DNA of 64,000 nt from Halorientalis sp. LT38 (GTDB lineage: Archaea; Halobacteriota; Halobacteria; Halobacteriales; Haloarculaceae): the NCBI RefSeq assembly GCF_037031225.1, contig NZ_JAYEZN010000001.1, positions 682,001 through 746,000 of the forward strand. Direction: 5' to 3'. The position numbers and the translations under genes were made by a program. A model generated the notes under the pieces. That model was not told the DNA's origin and ran no database searches. It saw only the letters and a program-made list of their open reading frames with translations. This document shows, in pieces, positions 33,662-42,215 of this stretch; within the stretch, counting starts at the first letter, position 1; the number at the start of each line of letters is the position of its first letter.

Positions 33662-34843
33662 ATGCTTTCGGTCGCACTCGCCGGCAAACCAAACGCTGGC
33701 AAGTCGACGTTCTACAAGGCGGCCACCAGGGCCGACGTCGACGTGGGAAACTACCCCTTCACTACCATCGACGCCAACCGCGGCGTCAGTTACGTCCGGA
33801 CGGACTGTCCCTGCCTCGAACGCGACGAGCGCTGCGGCGACGAGCACTGCCGAGGCGGGAAACGCTACGTCCCCGTCGAACTGCTCGACGTTGCCGGCCT
33901 CGTCCCCGGTGCCCACGAGGGCAGGGGGCTGGGCAACCAGTTCCTGGACGAACTCTCGAACGCCGACGCCATCCTCAACGTCGTGGACGCGTCGGGGGGC
34001 ACCAACGAGGAGGGCGAACCCGTGGAGGTGGGCGAACACGACCCCGTCGAGGACGTGGACTTCGTCGAGGAGGAGATGGACCTCTGGCTGGCGAGCATCG
34101 TCTCGCGCAACTGGGAGTCCGTCGAGCGCGAATCGCGCTCGCCCGACTTCGATCTGGACGAGACCCTCTCCGAGATGCTCACCGGCGTCGGCGCGACCGA
34201 ACTCGACGTGGCGCGTACCCTCCGGGAACTCGACTACCCCGAGGACCCGATCCAGTGGACAGACGAGGACCGAGAGGCGCTGGCCCGGCAGATCCGCCAG
34301 CGGACCAAGCCCATCGTCGTCGTCGCGAACAAGGCCGACGTCGCGCCGGAGGGCAACGTCGAGCGCCTCCGCGAGGCCGCCGAGTACGTCGTCCCCGCGA
34401 CCGCGGACGGGGAACTGGCGCTGCGCAATGGCACCGACGCGGGTGTGGTGGACTACGACCCCGGCGACTCGGACTTCGAGATCACCGGCGACGTGAGCGA
34501 CCAGCAGGAAGCCGGCCTGGAACGCATCCGCGACGTGATGGCCGAGTGGGGCGGCACAGGCGTCCAGACAGCGCTGGACACTGCCGTCTACGACCTCCTC
34601 GATCACCTGACGGCCTACCCCGTCCAGAACGAGAGCAAGTGGACCGACGCGAAGGGGAACGTCCTCCCCGACGCCTTCCTGCTGCCCGAGGGCTCGACCC
34701 CCACAGACCTCGCGTACGCCGTCCACTCGGACATCGGGGACGGTTACCTCCACGCAGTCGACGCGAAAGCCGGCCGGAAGATCGGCGACGACCACGAACT
34801 CGAGGAGGGCGACGTGGTGAAGATCGTCTCGACGGCGAGCTGA
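33662..34843 (+). CDS. ychF: Redox-regulated ATPase/GTPase YchF (Obg-HflX superfamily)
   Basis: 393 aa. G1 is GKPNAGKST (residues 8-16), G3 is [25 protein letters not shown], and the base-recognition motif is VANKAD. A C-terminal TGS domain ends [22 protein letters not shown] cysteine cluster ([18 protein letters not shown] near 50-66) follows G2, as in the archaeal branch. The family binds ATP or GTP and associates with ribosomes. Confidence 0.92.
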   Translation: MLSVALAGKPNAGKSTFYKAATRADVDVGNYPFTTIDANRGVSYVRTDCPCLERDERCGDEHCRGGKRYVPVELLDVAGLVPGAHEGRGLGNQFLDELSNADAILNVVDASGGTNEEGEPVEVGEHDPVEDVDFVEEEMDLWLASIVSRNWESVERESRSPDFDLDETLSEMLTGVGATELDVARTLRELDYPEDPIQWTDEDREALARQIRQRTKPIVVVANKADVAPEGNVERLREAAEYVVPATADGELALRNGTDAGVVDYDPGDSDFEITGDVSDQQEAGLERIRDVMAEWGGTGVQTALDTAVYDLLDHLTAYPVQNESKWTDAKGNVLPDAFLLPEGSTPTDLAYAVHSDIGDGYLHAVDAKAGRKIGDDHELEEGDVVKIVSTAS

Positions 34844-34849
34844 GGAGGG

Positions 34850-35197
34850 TCACTTCCGGGAGCGGATTTTCTCGATGGACTCGTGGATGCCGACGACGAG
34901 CGACGGCACGAGGATCATGAAGACGTGTTCCTCGATCGGGATCTCGAACAGTTCGATACCAGTCCGGAGCGGGATCTCGAAGACGCCGACCTCGAGTGTG
35001 TAGCGATCCCAGAGGTAGGCGGGCAGGTAGACGACGGCGACGACGCGACCGGCGGCGCGGAAGGCGCTCGCGTACCGGAGGAGTGCGACGGCGACGGCGC
35101 CCCAGAGGAGTTCGGTGACGAGGTACGTGTACCGGCCGAAGACGCCGATGTCCGGGAGCGAGCGGCTCGACGGGTCGTCCGTGCTGGCGGCTGCCAT
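34850..35197 (-). CDS. Lycopene-cyclase-domain small membrane protein
   Basis: 115 aa from the ATG at 35197. It has three hydrophobic segments and the motifs YTYLVTELLWG and WDRYTLEVGVFEIPLRTG...ELFEIPIEEHVFMILVP, which resemble one repeat of the CrtY/CarR-type lycopene cyclase (PLEEFLFM-like). Bacterial CrtYc/CrtYd subunits are similarly half-size. Only one half is encoded here, so it would need to homodimerise or do something else. No other carotenoid gene is adjacent. Confidence 0.65.
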   Translation of the reverse strand: MAAASTDDPSSRSLPDIGVFGRYTYLVTELLWGAVAVALLRYASAFRAAGRVVAVVYLPAYLWDRYTLEVGVFEIPLRTGIELFEIPIEEHVFMILVPSLVVGIHESIEKIRSRK

Positions 35198-35267
35198 GTG
35201 GCTACGTGCGGTCCCCAGCCGAAAGAAACCGACGCCGCGTGCGTGGTCCCCACCCCGTCGCACCCGG

Positions 35268-35654
35268 TCAGGCTTCGACGAACGAGACTTTCCCGGCGGC
35301 GAGTTGCTCCCGGGAGGAGAGCGTGTCCAGCACGCGCTGGAGGTACTCGCTGTGACCGCTGTCGCCGAGGACGCACGAGCGCGCCCAGTCGGCGTCGATG
35401 CAGTAGGAGGCCGTCGGCACCGGCGCGCTCCCCTCGTAGATGTGGACCGTCAGCTCCGGCCGCCCGGCCCCGTCACGGACGGCCAGCAGGAACGCGGACG
35501 CGACCGCCGCGACCTGCTCCTTGACGGCCTCCCTGTCGTCCAGGGTCGGCACGCGATAGCCCAGCGACATCGCGTCGGCCGCGACCACGAGCGATTCCAG
35601 TTCCCCTTCCGTGACCTCCAGCGACTCGTTCACCGCGGTCTGAAACGTCGTCAT
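35268..35654 (-). CDS. Hypothetical haloarchaeal protein (128 aa)
   Basis: An acidic alpha/beta protein starting MTTFQTAVNESLEVTEGELESLVVAADAMSLGYRVPTLDDREAVKEQVAAVASAFLLAVR with a later HIYEGSAPVPTASYCIDADWARSC. No membrane helix or known motif. It stands alone between the cyclase-like gene and the UbiA gene with a 168 bp upstream spacer containing a GCCGG-ctataga-CCGGC palindrome. I do not recognise it. Confidence 0.6.
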   Translation of the reverse strand: MTTFQTAVNESLEVTEGELESLVVAADAMSLGYRVPTLDDREAVKEQVAAVASAFLLAVRDGAGRPELTVHIYEGSAPVPTASYCIDADWARSCVLGDSGHSEYLQRVLDTLSSREQLAAGKVSFVEA

Positions 35655-35822
35655 GTTACGGTATCCCTTGACGTAGTGAAACGGCCACGCACCGGTGTAC
35701 GTGTCGCCGGCTATAGACCGGCCATTATAACAGATCTGATCGTTTCAGCCGCTCGCTGTCCGCAACGAATTCCGGCGCGCGAGCGTCAGCGCGGCGATTC
35801 CGGTCGCAGGGGGCGAGCGGTC

Positions 35823-36677
35823 TTACGCGACGAGCGGCCGGAACCACGTCGCGGCGATCAGGGTGGCGAGAAAGAGGTACGAGCCACGTATCAACAGCAT
35901 CGTGGCGAGTGTGTCGTCGGCGCGCCAGGCCACCAGCGCGACCAGGCCGAAGACGACGGGCGCGGCGACGGCGCTCGGCGGGAAGACGGCCGCCGCGGCG
36001 AAGGCGGGGACCGCGATCAGCCCGAGGGTCATGAGCGCGAACGCGGTCCGTCGGGCCCGTTCGCGACCCAGGACGACCGCGACCGTTCGCTTCCCGATCG
36101 ACCGGTCGTACGCGTAGTCCTGGGCGTCGTCGATCACCTTGATCCCCGAGAGGACGACGAGGAAGGTTCCAGCAAAGGCGACGACGACCGGAGAGAGCGT
36201 TCCGGCCTGGACGTAGTACCCGCCCAGCAGCGCGAGCGCGATGCCCGACGGGTACCCGACGGTCGCGGTCACGGGATTGGTGTCGAGTTGCGGCGCGTGG
36301 AAGTAGCCGATCGCCCAGCCGGGCGCGGTCAGGAGGGCGGCCCACGGCCCGACCAGCAGCCAGATCGCCACGAGGCAGGTTCCGAAGAGCACGGTCGACC
36401 CGGCCATCGCCAGGCAGCATCCCCCGGCCGTGAGCGGGTGGTCGTCGTCCTCGCCCCGATGGTAGAAGTCGACGTAGCCGTCCTTGACGTGGGCCGTATA
36501 GAGGCCGGCGAAGACGGCGGTGACGTGGAGGCCCGCGAACGGGAGCGACTCGACTCCCGTGAGGAGCGCGCCGAACAGCGACGACGCGAGCGGCGGCAGC
36601 ATGAACACCGGGTGGATCTGCGAGGTGAGCGCGCCGACGGCGGCAGCGGGGCCGCTGCCGTGGCGGGCGATTGCCAT
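35823..36677 (-). CDS. UbiA-family prenyltransferase
   Basis: 284 aa, about eight membrane helices. The two Asp-rich metal/pyrophosphate motifs are DGYVDFYHRGEDDDHP (~71-86) and DDAQDYAYDRSIGKRT (~182-197). UbiA enzymes attach isoprenoid chains to aromatic rings, heme or glycerophosphates; this one's acceptor is unclear and it may not be the core lipid enzyme. The ATG at 36677 is favoured over 36719 because the family N-terminus begins there. Confidence 0.85.
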   Translation of the reverse strand: MAIARHGSGPAAAVGALTSQIHPVFMLPPLASSLFGALLTGVESLPFAGLHVTAVFAGLYTAHVKDGYVDFYHRGEDDDHPLTAGGCCLAMAGSTVLFGTCLVAIWLLVGPWAALLTAPGWAIGYFHAPQLDTNPVTATVGYPSGIALALLGGYYVQAGTLSPVVVAFAGTFLVVLSGIKVIDDAQDYAYDRSIGKRTVAVVLGRERARRTAFALMTLGLIAVPAFAAAAVFPPSAVAAPVVFGLVALVAWRADDTLATMLLIRGSYLFLATLIAATWFRPLVA

Positions 36678-36750
36678 GTCCGATTCGTCGCTCTCGAACC
36701 GGATAAAACGTGTTCGCAAACGGATGACAGTCGATCCGGTCGCGGCCGGC

Positions 36751-37869
36751 TCAGACCGCCTGCGCCGCCGCGTCCATGATCTCTAGCGCCTCCTTCAGCG
36801 TCTCGACGTCGACGGCGTAGGAGATCCGGGCGTGCCCGGCCCCGTGCTCGCCGAAGGCCTCGCCGGGGACGATCACGACCCCGCGGTCGATGGCTTCGTC
36901 GACGAACCCCTCCGGAACCTCGGGCATCGCGTAGAACGCCCCGCGCGGCGTCGGGCAATCGAGGCCGATGTCGGCCAGCCCGTCGAGCAACACGTCCCGG
37001 CGCTCCTCGAAGGCCGCGACCATCTCCTCGACCGGGTCCTGCGGCCCCGAGAGGGCGGCCTCGGCGGCGTGCTGGGACGCCGCGGTGGCGCAGGCCTGGC
37101 CGTACTGGTGGGCCCGCAGCATGCGCTCGATACGGCGGTCGCTCGACGTGATCCAGCCCAGTCGCCAGCCGGTCATCGAGTAGGTCTTCGAGCACGCGCC
37201 GACGACGGCGACGTTGTCCGTCTCGGCGAACTCCAGGGGCGAGCGGTGCTCGCCGTCGAAGACGATGTGCTCGTACACCTCGTCGGAGAGACAGAGCACG
37301 TCGTGTTCGTCGGCGATCCGCGCGAACGCGCGCATATCGTCGGGCGACTGGACCGCCCCGGTCGGATTGGCGGGGGAGTTGACGACGAAGACGGCCGTCT
37401 CGTCGGTGATCGCCTCTTCGACCGCCGCTGGGTCCATCGTCAGGTCCTCGCGCAGGGGGACCGGTTTCGGCTCGCCGCCCGCGATGTGGGTCAGCGCCTC
37501 GTAGGAGACGAAGCCCGGATCGGGGTAGATCACTTCCTCGCCGGGGTCGACGTGGGCCTCCAGGGCGATGTGGAGCGCTTCGCTCCCCCCAGCGGTCGCG
37601 ATGACGTGTTCGGGGTCGACGTGGAGGTCGTAGTCGCGGTCGTACTTCGCCGAGATGGCGTCCCTGAGTTCGCGAGTCCCCTTGTTGGAGGTATAGGCGT
37701 CGGCCTGGCCGGCCTCGATGGCGTCCACGGCCGCCTCGCGGACGTGGTCGGGGGTCGGGAAGTCCGGCTGGCCCAGCCCGAGGTTGATCGCGTCCTCGCC
37801 CGCGGCCTCGAACACCTCGCGGATGCCCGAGATCGACACCTGCTCGATCCGGTGTGAGAAGTCCGTCAT
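36751..37869 (-). CDS. PLP-dependent class I/II aminotransferase
   Basis: 372 aa. GQPDFPTPDHV, the NPTG-containing loop SPANPTGAV, the Asp/Tyr pair (LSDEVYEHIVFDG) and the PLP lysine in CSKTYSMTGWRLGW, followed by GHARISYAV, mark an aspartate/aromatic-type fold I aminotransferase. All catalytic residues are present. The amino-acid substrate is not predictable. Confidence 0.93.
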   Translation of the reverse strand: MTDFSHRIEQVSISGIREVFEAAGEDAINLGLGQPDFPTPDHVREAAVDAIEAGQADAYTSNKGTRELRDAISAKYDRDYDLHVDPEHVIATAGGSEALHIALEAHVDPGEEVIYPDPGFVSYEALTHIAGGEPKPVPLREDLTMDPAAVEEAITDETAVFVVNSPANPTGAVQSPDDMRAFARIADEHDVLCLSDEVYEHIVFDGEHRSPLEFAETDNVAVVGACSKTYSMTGWRLGWITSSDRRIERMLRAHQYGQACATAASQHAAEAALSGPQDPVEEMVAAFEERRDVLLDGLADIGLDCPTPRGAFYAMPEVPEGFVDEAIDRGVVIVPGEAFGEHGAGHARISYAVDVETLKEALEIMDAAAQAV

Positions 37870-37992
37870 ACCCTACTCCCGGGTACCGACCCCGATAATG
37901 GTAGTGGATTTTCCGGGGAGCGAGGCGTCGCACTGAATAAGAGAGCGACCGTCCGCGCGAGCGGAGCGAGCGCGGTTCACTGGCCGAGCAGA

Positions 37993-38035
37993 GCGGGACC
38001 GAAGGTCCCGCAGGCAGCCGGCGCGACGCGCCGGC
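37993..38035. repeat. Two adjacent G+C hairpins in the 37.9-38.2 kb spacer
   Basis: GCGGGACC-gaa-GGTCCCGC (37993-38011, 8-3-8) is followed by GCCGGCGCG-a-CGCGCCGGC (38017-38035, 9-1-9). They immediately precede the multi-hairpin element at 38051. The spacer 37870-38172 has no coding frame I can support. Confidence 0.75.
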
Positions 38036-38050
38036 GACGAAGCGAGGTCA

Positions 38051-38166
38051 GCCTTTTTCGCCCACGTTCGCGAGAGCGACGCTCTCGGGAGCCCACCAGA
38101 GATCTTCGATCTCTGGAGACGTTTCTGCACCGAGTGGTCGCGGAGCGACCCGAGGTGGAAAAAGGC
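38051..38166. repeat. Multi-hairpin element, copy 1 (homologous to 53536-53651)
   Basis: Terminal inverted repeats GCCTTTTTC (38051-38059) and GAAAAAGGC (38158-38166) enclose three hairpins: around CGAGAGC-gac-GCTCTCG (38071-38087), CCAGAGATC-ttc-GATCTCTGG (38096-38116) and GGTCGC-gga-GCGACC (38136-38150). It ends 6 nt from the stop codon of the ferritin-like gene. The copy at 53536 has the same first 21 nt, the same AGCCCACC spacer and the same GACGTTT spacer, with paired changes in the stems. Confidence 0.85.
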
Positions 38167-38172
38167 GGTTGT

Positions 38173-38628
38173 TCAGTCGCCGCGGTACTCTTTCTGAAAC
38201 CCGCGGAACTCCGTCCGGTGGGCCTCCTCGTCGGCCAGGATGGTGACCGCGATGTCCTCGGTCACCGGATCGTCGCCGTCCTGGGCCGCGTGGACCAGCG
38301 AGCGGTAGGTCTCGATCGCGTCGTTCTCGGCGTCGAGGACGCCCTCGATGACGCTCAGCACGTCCGTCGAGTCCTCTGGCGGCTGCAGCGAGTGCTGGTG
38401 GGCCTCGAACGTCGCCGACCCCGGCGGGCGCGCGTCCAGCTGTTTCAGCCGCTGGCCGAGCATCTCGGCGTGGCCCAGTTCCTCCTGGAGGTCCCCCTGC
38501 AGGCTCGCCTTGACCTCCTCGGCGCTCACGCCGTCCAGCACGATCGAGTTCGTCAGGTAGTTCATGACCGTCTCGATCTCGTCCCCGTACGCGCGCTGCA
38601 GCAGGTCGATCACTTCGTCGTTCGTCAT
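38173..38628 (-). CDS. Ferritin-like domain protein
   Basis: 151 aa from the ATG at 38628; a GTG two codons upstream is also open. Four helices carry the diiron pattern: GDEIETVMNYL (~15-25), EELGHAEML with ExxH (~49-57), ENDAIETYRSL (~100-110) and DEEAHRTEF with ExxH (~134-142). This matches the ferritin/bacterioferritin-like superfamily common in haloarchaea. Iron storage or peroxide defence is likely. It is followed by the multi-hairpin element. Confidence 0.8.
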   Translation of the reverse strand: MTNDEVIDLLQRAYGDEIETVMNYLTNSIVLDGVSAEEVKASLQGDLQEELGHAEMLGQRLKQLDARPPGSATFEAHQHSLQPPEDSTDVLSVIEGVLDAENDAIETYRSLVHAAQDGDDPVTEDIAVTILADEEAHRTEFRGFQKEYRGD

Positions 38629-38731
38629 ACCCACGGATTGGGCGCGAAGCCACTTAGACGCCCGTATAAGTCGAAATCGGGTCAGGTCCGACCCCGGTCA
38701 GGTCCGCCGCCGCACACGTCGGGCGCCGGGA

Positions 38732-39919
38732 TCAGCGTTCGAGCAGCGCCATGATCCCCCCGCCCCCACCGATCGACATGCCGACGACCCCCCGGGTGGC
38801 GTCCTCGCGCTCCATGGCGTAGGCGAGCGACGTGACGAGCATCCCGCCGCTGGCGCCGATGGGGTGACCGAAGGCGACCGCCCCGCCGTTCGGATTGAGT
38901 CGCTCCTGGGGGATCTCCAAGGCGTCCCGGACGTAAACCGACTGTGCGGCGAAGGCCTCGTTGATCTCGAAGTGATCCACGTCCTCGACGGTCAGGTCGT
39001 TGCGGTCGAGGAGCCGTTCGAGCGCGTCGGCGACCACCTCGTTGAACTCGGCCGGTTCGCGGTAGGCGACGGCGTAGTCGACCAGGTCGGCCATCACGCC
39101 GAAGCCGTGGTCGTGGGCGGTCTCCTCTGTCGTCAGCAGCGCGCAGCCGGCGCCGTCGGCCAGTTTGGAGGCGTTCGCCGGCGTGATCGTGCCGTCCTCG
39201 CCGAAGGCCGGCGGGAGCGACCCGAGCGACTCCAGCGTCGAGTCCGGACGCGGCCCCTCGTCGCGTTCGACCAGGCCGTCCTCGGTCGTCACCGGCACCG
39301 TCTCCGCGTCGAAGACGCCGTCCTCGATCCGTTCCGCGGCGCGGCGGTGGCTCCGGAGCGCGTACTCGTCCTGTTCGTCCCTGCCGATCCCCTCGCGCTC
39401 GACCATCCCCTCGGTCAGATCGCCCATGTGGGCGTCCTCGTTGACGTCCCACAATCCGTCGTAGATCATCGAGTCGACGAGTTCACCGTCGCCGTGGCGG
39501 CGACCGCCCCGGTAGTCGCGGAGCAGGTGGGGCGCGTTCGACATGGACTCCATCCCGCCGGCGACGGCGAAGTCCGCCCGACCGGCCGCGATCCGGTCTG
39601 CCGCGAGCGCGATCGCCCGCAGGCCGGAGCCGGACGCCTCGTTGACGGTGGTCGCGGGCGTCTCGGGCGGGAGGTCGGACTCGACGACGGCCTGGCGGGC
39701 GGGCACCTGGCCGACCCCGGCCTGGATGGCGTTGCCCAGACAGACCCAGTCGATCAGGGACGGATCGACGCCCGTGTGTTCGACCAGCCCGTTCAATACT
39801 GTGCGTCCGAGTTCCACGGCGTCCACGTCCGCGAGCCCCCCGAGCAGTGTGCCGTGGGGCGTGCGAGCGGCGTCGACGAGGACGATGTCGGCGTCGTCGA
39901 TCACGACGGCGGCTACCAC
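38732..39919 (-). CDS. Thiolase-family protein with both catalytic Cys changed to Ser
   Basis: 395 aa with GTG at 39919; a second GTG at 39904 is closer to usual thiolase starts. The fold and several motifs are intact: ARTPHGTLLGGLADVDAVELG, NEAFA (~N319) and GHPIGASGG. But the nucleophile motif, normally NxxCxSG, reads NEASGSG (Ser96, codon at 39632-39634), and the C-terminal CxGGGxG motif reads MSIGGGGG (Ser382, 38774-38776). Thiolases use both cysteines for Claisen chemistry. The serines are seen; what they mean is inference, and the change may be family-wide in haloarchaea. Confidence 0.85.
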   Translation of the reverse strand: MVAAVVIDDADIVLVDAARTPHGTLLGGLADVDAVELGRTVLNGLVEHTGVDPSLIDWVCLGNAIQAGVGQVPARQAVVESDLPPETPATTVNEASGSGLRAIALAADRIAAGRADFAVAGGMESMSNAPHLLRDYRGGRRHGDGELVDSMIYDGLWDVNEDAHMGDLTEGMVEREGIGRDEQDEYALRSHRRAAERIEDGVFDAETVPVTTEDGLVERDEGPRPDSTLESLGSLPPAFGEDGTITPANASKLADGAGCALLTTEETAHDHGFGVMADLVDYAVAYREPAEFNEVVADALERLLDRNDLTVEDVDHFEINEAFAAQSVYVRDALEIPQERLNPNGGAVAFGHPIGASGGMLVTSLAYAMEREDATRGVVGMSIGGGGGIMALLER

Positions 39920-39968
39920 GGGGACCGACTTGTCGGTAGTTCCCGACTGCCTGTTCGGTCGCTACCGG

Positions 39969-40115
39969 TCAGTTGCGGACCTCGTCGAGCTGGTCGATCT
40001 CGACCCGGAGCCGCCGGAGCGCGGCGTCGGCGTCCATGTAGCCATCGTCGTACTCCGAGAGGATGGTCTCCGATTCGTCGAGGAACGCGTCGATGGCGTC
40101 GGCTGCATCGGTCAT
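39969..40115 (-). CDS. Small acidic protein (48 aa)
   Basis: It reads MTDAADAIDAFLDESETILSEY then DDGYMDADAALRRLRVEIDQLDEVRN: two amphipathic helices, acidic, haloarchaeal codon use. A clean ATG and stop sit 49 nt upstream of the thiolase-like gene on the same strand. I do not know a family; it may form a small dimeric helical bundle. Confidence 0.55.
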   Translation of the reverse strand: MTDAADAIDAFLDESETILSEYDDGYMDADAALRRLRVEIDQLDEVRN

Positions 40116-40215
40116 GGGCGAGTGTGGGACCGGCAGGCGGGTCAAGGTTGCGGAGCGGGACGGGACGTGCAGTGCGGCGCGGTGCAGAGCGGCCGAGGAC
40201 TGTCTGGAATCGCGG

Positions 40216-40232
40216 GCGCGCCGCCGGCGCGC
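40216..40232. repeat. G+C hairpin GCGCGCC-gcc-GGCGCGC
   Basis: A 7-3-7 palindrome in the 40116-40366 spacer. The same 17-mer occurs at 53515-53531 just before the second multi-hairpin element. Further right, CAGCCC ... GGCGCGC ... GCGCGCC ... GGGCTG forms a nested stem around 40238-40291. Confidence 0.7.
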
Positions 40233-40301
40233 GAGCGCAGCCCGAGTGATTGAGGCGCGCGACAGCGGAGCGCGCCGACCGATCGAGGGCTGATTTTTGT
40301 A

Positions 40302-40364
40302 CTAAATTTTTGCCCGAGCGAGCGGTCCGCTCGTCGGACCGCGAGCGACGGTGGAAAAATTTAG
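40302..40364. repeat. Stop-abutting element with A/T terminal repeats and inner hairpin
   Basis: CTAAATTTTT (40302-40311) and AAAAATTTAG (40355-40364) form perfect terminal inverted repeats around GCGGTCC-N7-GGACCGC (40322-40342). The right end is 2 nt from the stop codon of the PAC2 gene. Architecture resembles the elements at 38051 and 53536, though the sequence differs. On the gene strand it begins with the TTTTT expected of archaeal transcription termination. Confidence 0.7.
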
Positions 40365-40366
40365 AC

Positions 40367-41101
40367 TCATTGGAACATCCCCAGGGGCTTGGCCTGGGAG
40401 CTATCGTCGGTGCCCTGGCTCATCTGCTGGGCGAGTTGCTGGCGGGCGTCTGCGATCTCTTCGGCCTGGTCGACCAGTTTCTGCGTGTCGACCTCGACGT
40501 CGGCGATCGGGCCGATGGCGTCGAGGAGCAACACGCGGGCGGCCTCTGGATCCGGGAACTGGGCGTTGGACTCGACCACGAGACCGAGACTGTCGAGGCC
40601 GTGGTCTTCGGCGTAGGACAGCAGGCTGCCGGTCGGGCCGCTGACGAACCCGCCCCGTGGCGGGGCCGAGACGTCGTGGCGTTCGAGTATCGATCCCGCG
40701 TCGCCGGTGGCGACCCCGTGGAGTTCCGGCCGCCCGTCTTTCTCGGTGGGCATGCCGCTGAGGTACAGGGGGAGGACGTCGTGCTCGGCGAGCCAGCCGG
40801 AGAGACAGGCCGCGAACTCGCTGGCCTCGTTGGGGGAGACCGGGACGTCGCTCTGGAGGGCCAGGAGGTTCCGGTCGTGGTCGGCGTAGATCCGGACGGG
40901 CGGGACCACCGCGCGCTCGCCCTCGTGATAGACGGCCACGTCGGGCAACCCCTCGCAGCGACAGGCGGCGTAGTAACTCATGTCGAAGGTCTCGACGAGG
41001 TGGTCCGTCGCGATCTTGCCGACGAGGCCGACGCCCGGCAGGCCCTCCACGAGGACTGGCGACTCCAGCGTGCGGTCGTCGTGGACTTCCACGTGTGCCA
41101 T
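40367..41101 (-). CDS. Proteasome assembly chaperone (PAC2) family protein, second copy
   Basis: 244 aa from the ATG at 41101; the frame is open 41 codons upstream without similarity. PAC2 signature VLVEGLPGVGLVGKIATDHLV at ~16-36, then LSGMPTEKDGRPELHG and VESNAQFPDPEAARVLL. The C-terminus is glutamine-rich (DARQQLAQQMSQGT). It is paralogous to 2621-3376 but not close. A role with the proteasome is inferred. Confidence 0.82.
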   Translation of the reverse strand: MAHVEVHDDRTLESPVLVEGLPGVGLVGKIATDHLVETFDMSYYAACRCEGLPDVAVYHEGERAVVPPVRIYADHDRNLLALQSDVPVSPNEASEFAACLSGWLAEHDVLPLYLSGMPTEKDGRPELHGVATGDAGSILERHDVSAPPRGGFVSGPTGSLLSYAEDHGLDSLGLVVESNAQFPDPEAARVLLLDAIGPIADVEVDTQKLVDQAEEIADARQQLAQQMSQGTDDSSQAKPLGMFQ

Positions 41102-41210
41102 ACCGGCAGGTGGGGCGGCAGCGAGTAAAACCCCGCGGGCGAGGAAGCCAGTAGACGCCTCGCGGCGCGAAGCCCGGTGCAACGGGTTCTCACAGCGGCG
41201 GAATACCGCG

Positions 41211-41217
41211 AATATTA
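41211..41217 (+). promoter_or_regulatory. TATA element of the SDR gene
   Basis: AATATTA is centred about 31 nt before the ATG at 41245. It supports that ATG over the internal one at 41299. Confidence 0.45.
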
Positions 41218-41244
41218 TGTGCACCGCTGGTCGAACGATCGGTA

Positions 41245-42162
41245 ATGATCCTCGGGGAACGGGATCCGGAAGTGAAAGCGGGGGTACAGGACGTCGACAT
41301 GACGGGGCAGACGGTCCTGGTCACGGGGTCGACGAACGGCCTCGGCCGACATGCGGCCCTGGCGATGGGACGGCTCGGCGCCGACGTGATCGTCCACGGT
41401 CGCGACGAAGCGGCCGGCATGAGTGCGGTCGACGAACTTGAGAATCTGGGGTCGTACGCGAGGTTCGTGTCGGCCGACTACGCGTCGGTCGAGGCGGTAC
41501 GCGACATGGTCGCGGAGGTGCAAGAGACCGTCGACGAGATCGACGTCCTCTGTAACAACGCCGGAGGCCTGTTCGACGACGACGCGCGGACGGAACTCGG
41601 CGTGGGGAAGACCTTCCACATCAACCACCTCTCGCCGTTTCTCGTGACGACGGGACTGCTCGACACGCTGTCGCCGAACGCGCGTGTGATCACGACCGCC
41701 TCCATCGGCCACCGCGTCTCCTCGATGAACCTCGACACGCTGATCGAGCCGACCCCGTTCTCGGAGTGGGCGGCCTACTGCCGGTCCAAACTGGCCAACG
41801 TCCACTTCTCGAACGAACTGGCCCGTCGGCTCGACCGCGCCGGCAGCGACGTGACCTCGAACTCGCTGCACCCGGGCATCATCCCCGGCAGCGAGTTCTC
41901 GCGGGCGCTGCCCGGCCCGATCCAGCAGTTCGGGGAACTGCTCGGCGAGATCCCCATGACCGACTCGCCGGAGGACGGGGCCGCGACGATCACCTACCTG
42001 GCCGCCTCGCCGGAAGTCGACGGCGTCACGGGCGAGTACTTCGCGCGCTGCCGACAGCGCCGCCCGGCCCCCGAGGCGCGCGACGAGGCGGCCCAGCGGG
42101 AACTCTGGACCCGCAGCGCCGACCTGCTCGATATCGAGGAACCCCTCGCCGACTACGCCTGA
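41245..42162 (+). CDS. Short-chain dehydrogenase/reductase (SDR)
   Basis: 305 aa. NAD(P)-binding TGSTNGLGR (~26-34), NNAGG, and the catalytic pair in AAYCRSKLAN (YxxxK) are all present. The long C-terminal part and the SLHPG motif resemble the retinol-dehydrogenase or oxidoreductase branch rather than classical FabG. The substrate is unknown. The N-terminal 18 residues before MTGQTVLVTG are retained because a TATA fits the upstream ATG. Confidence 0.88.
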   Translation: MILGERDPEVKAGVQDVDMTGQTVLVTGSTNGLGRHAALAMGRLGADVIVHGRDEAAGMSAVDELENLGSYARFVSADYASVEAVRDMVAEVQETVDEIDVLCNNAGGLFDDDARTELGVGKTFHINHLSPFLVTTGLLDTLSPNARVITTASIGHRVSSMNLDTLIEPTPFSEWAAYCRSKLANVHFSNELARRLDRAGSDVTSNSLHPGIIPGSEFSRALPGPIQQFGELLGEIPMTDSPEDGAATITYLAASPEVDGVTGEYFARCRQRRPAPEARDEAAQRELWTRSADLLDIEEPLADYA

Positions 42163-42215
42163 CCGGAGCCGTCCGGTTCGAACACCGTTTTCAGGCCGAA
42201 CGTGGATCGTCGCAT

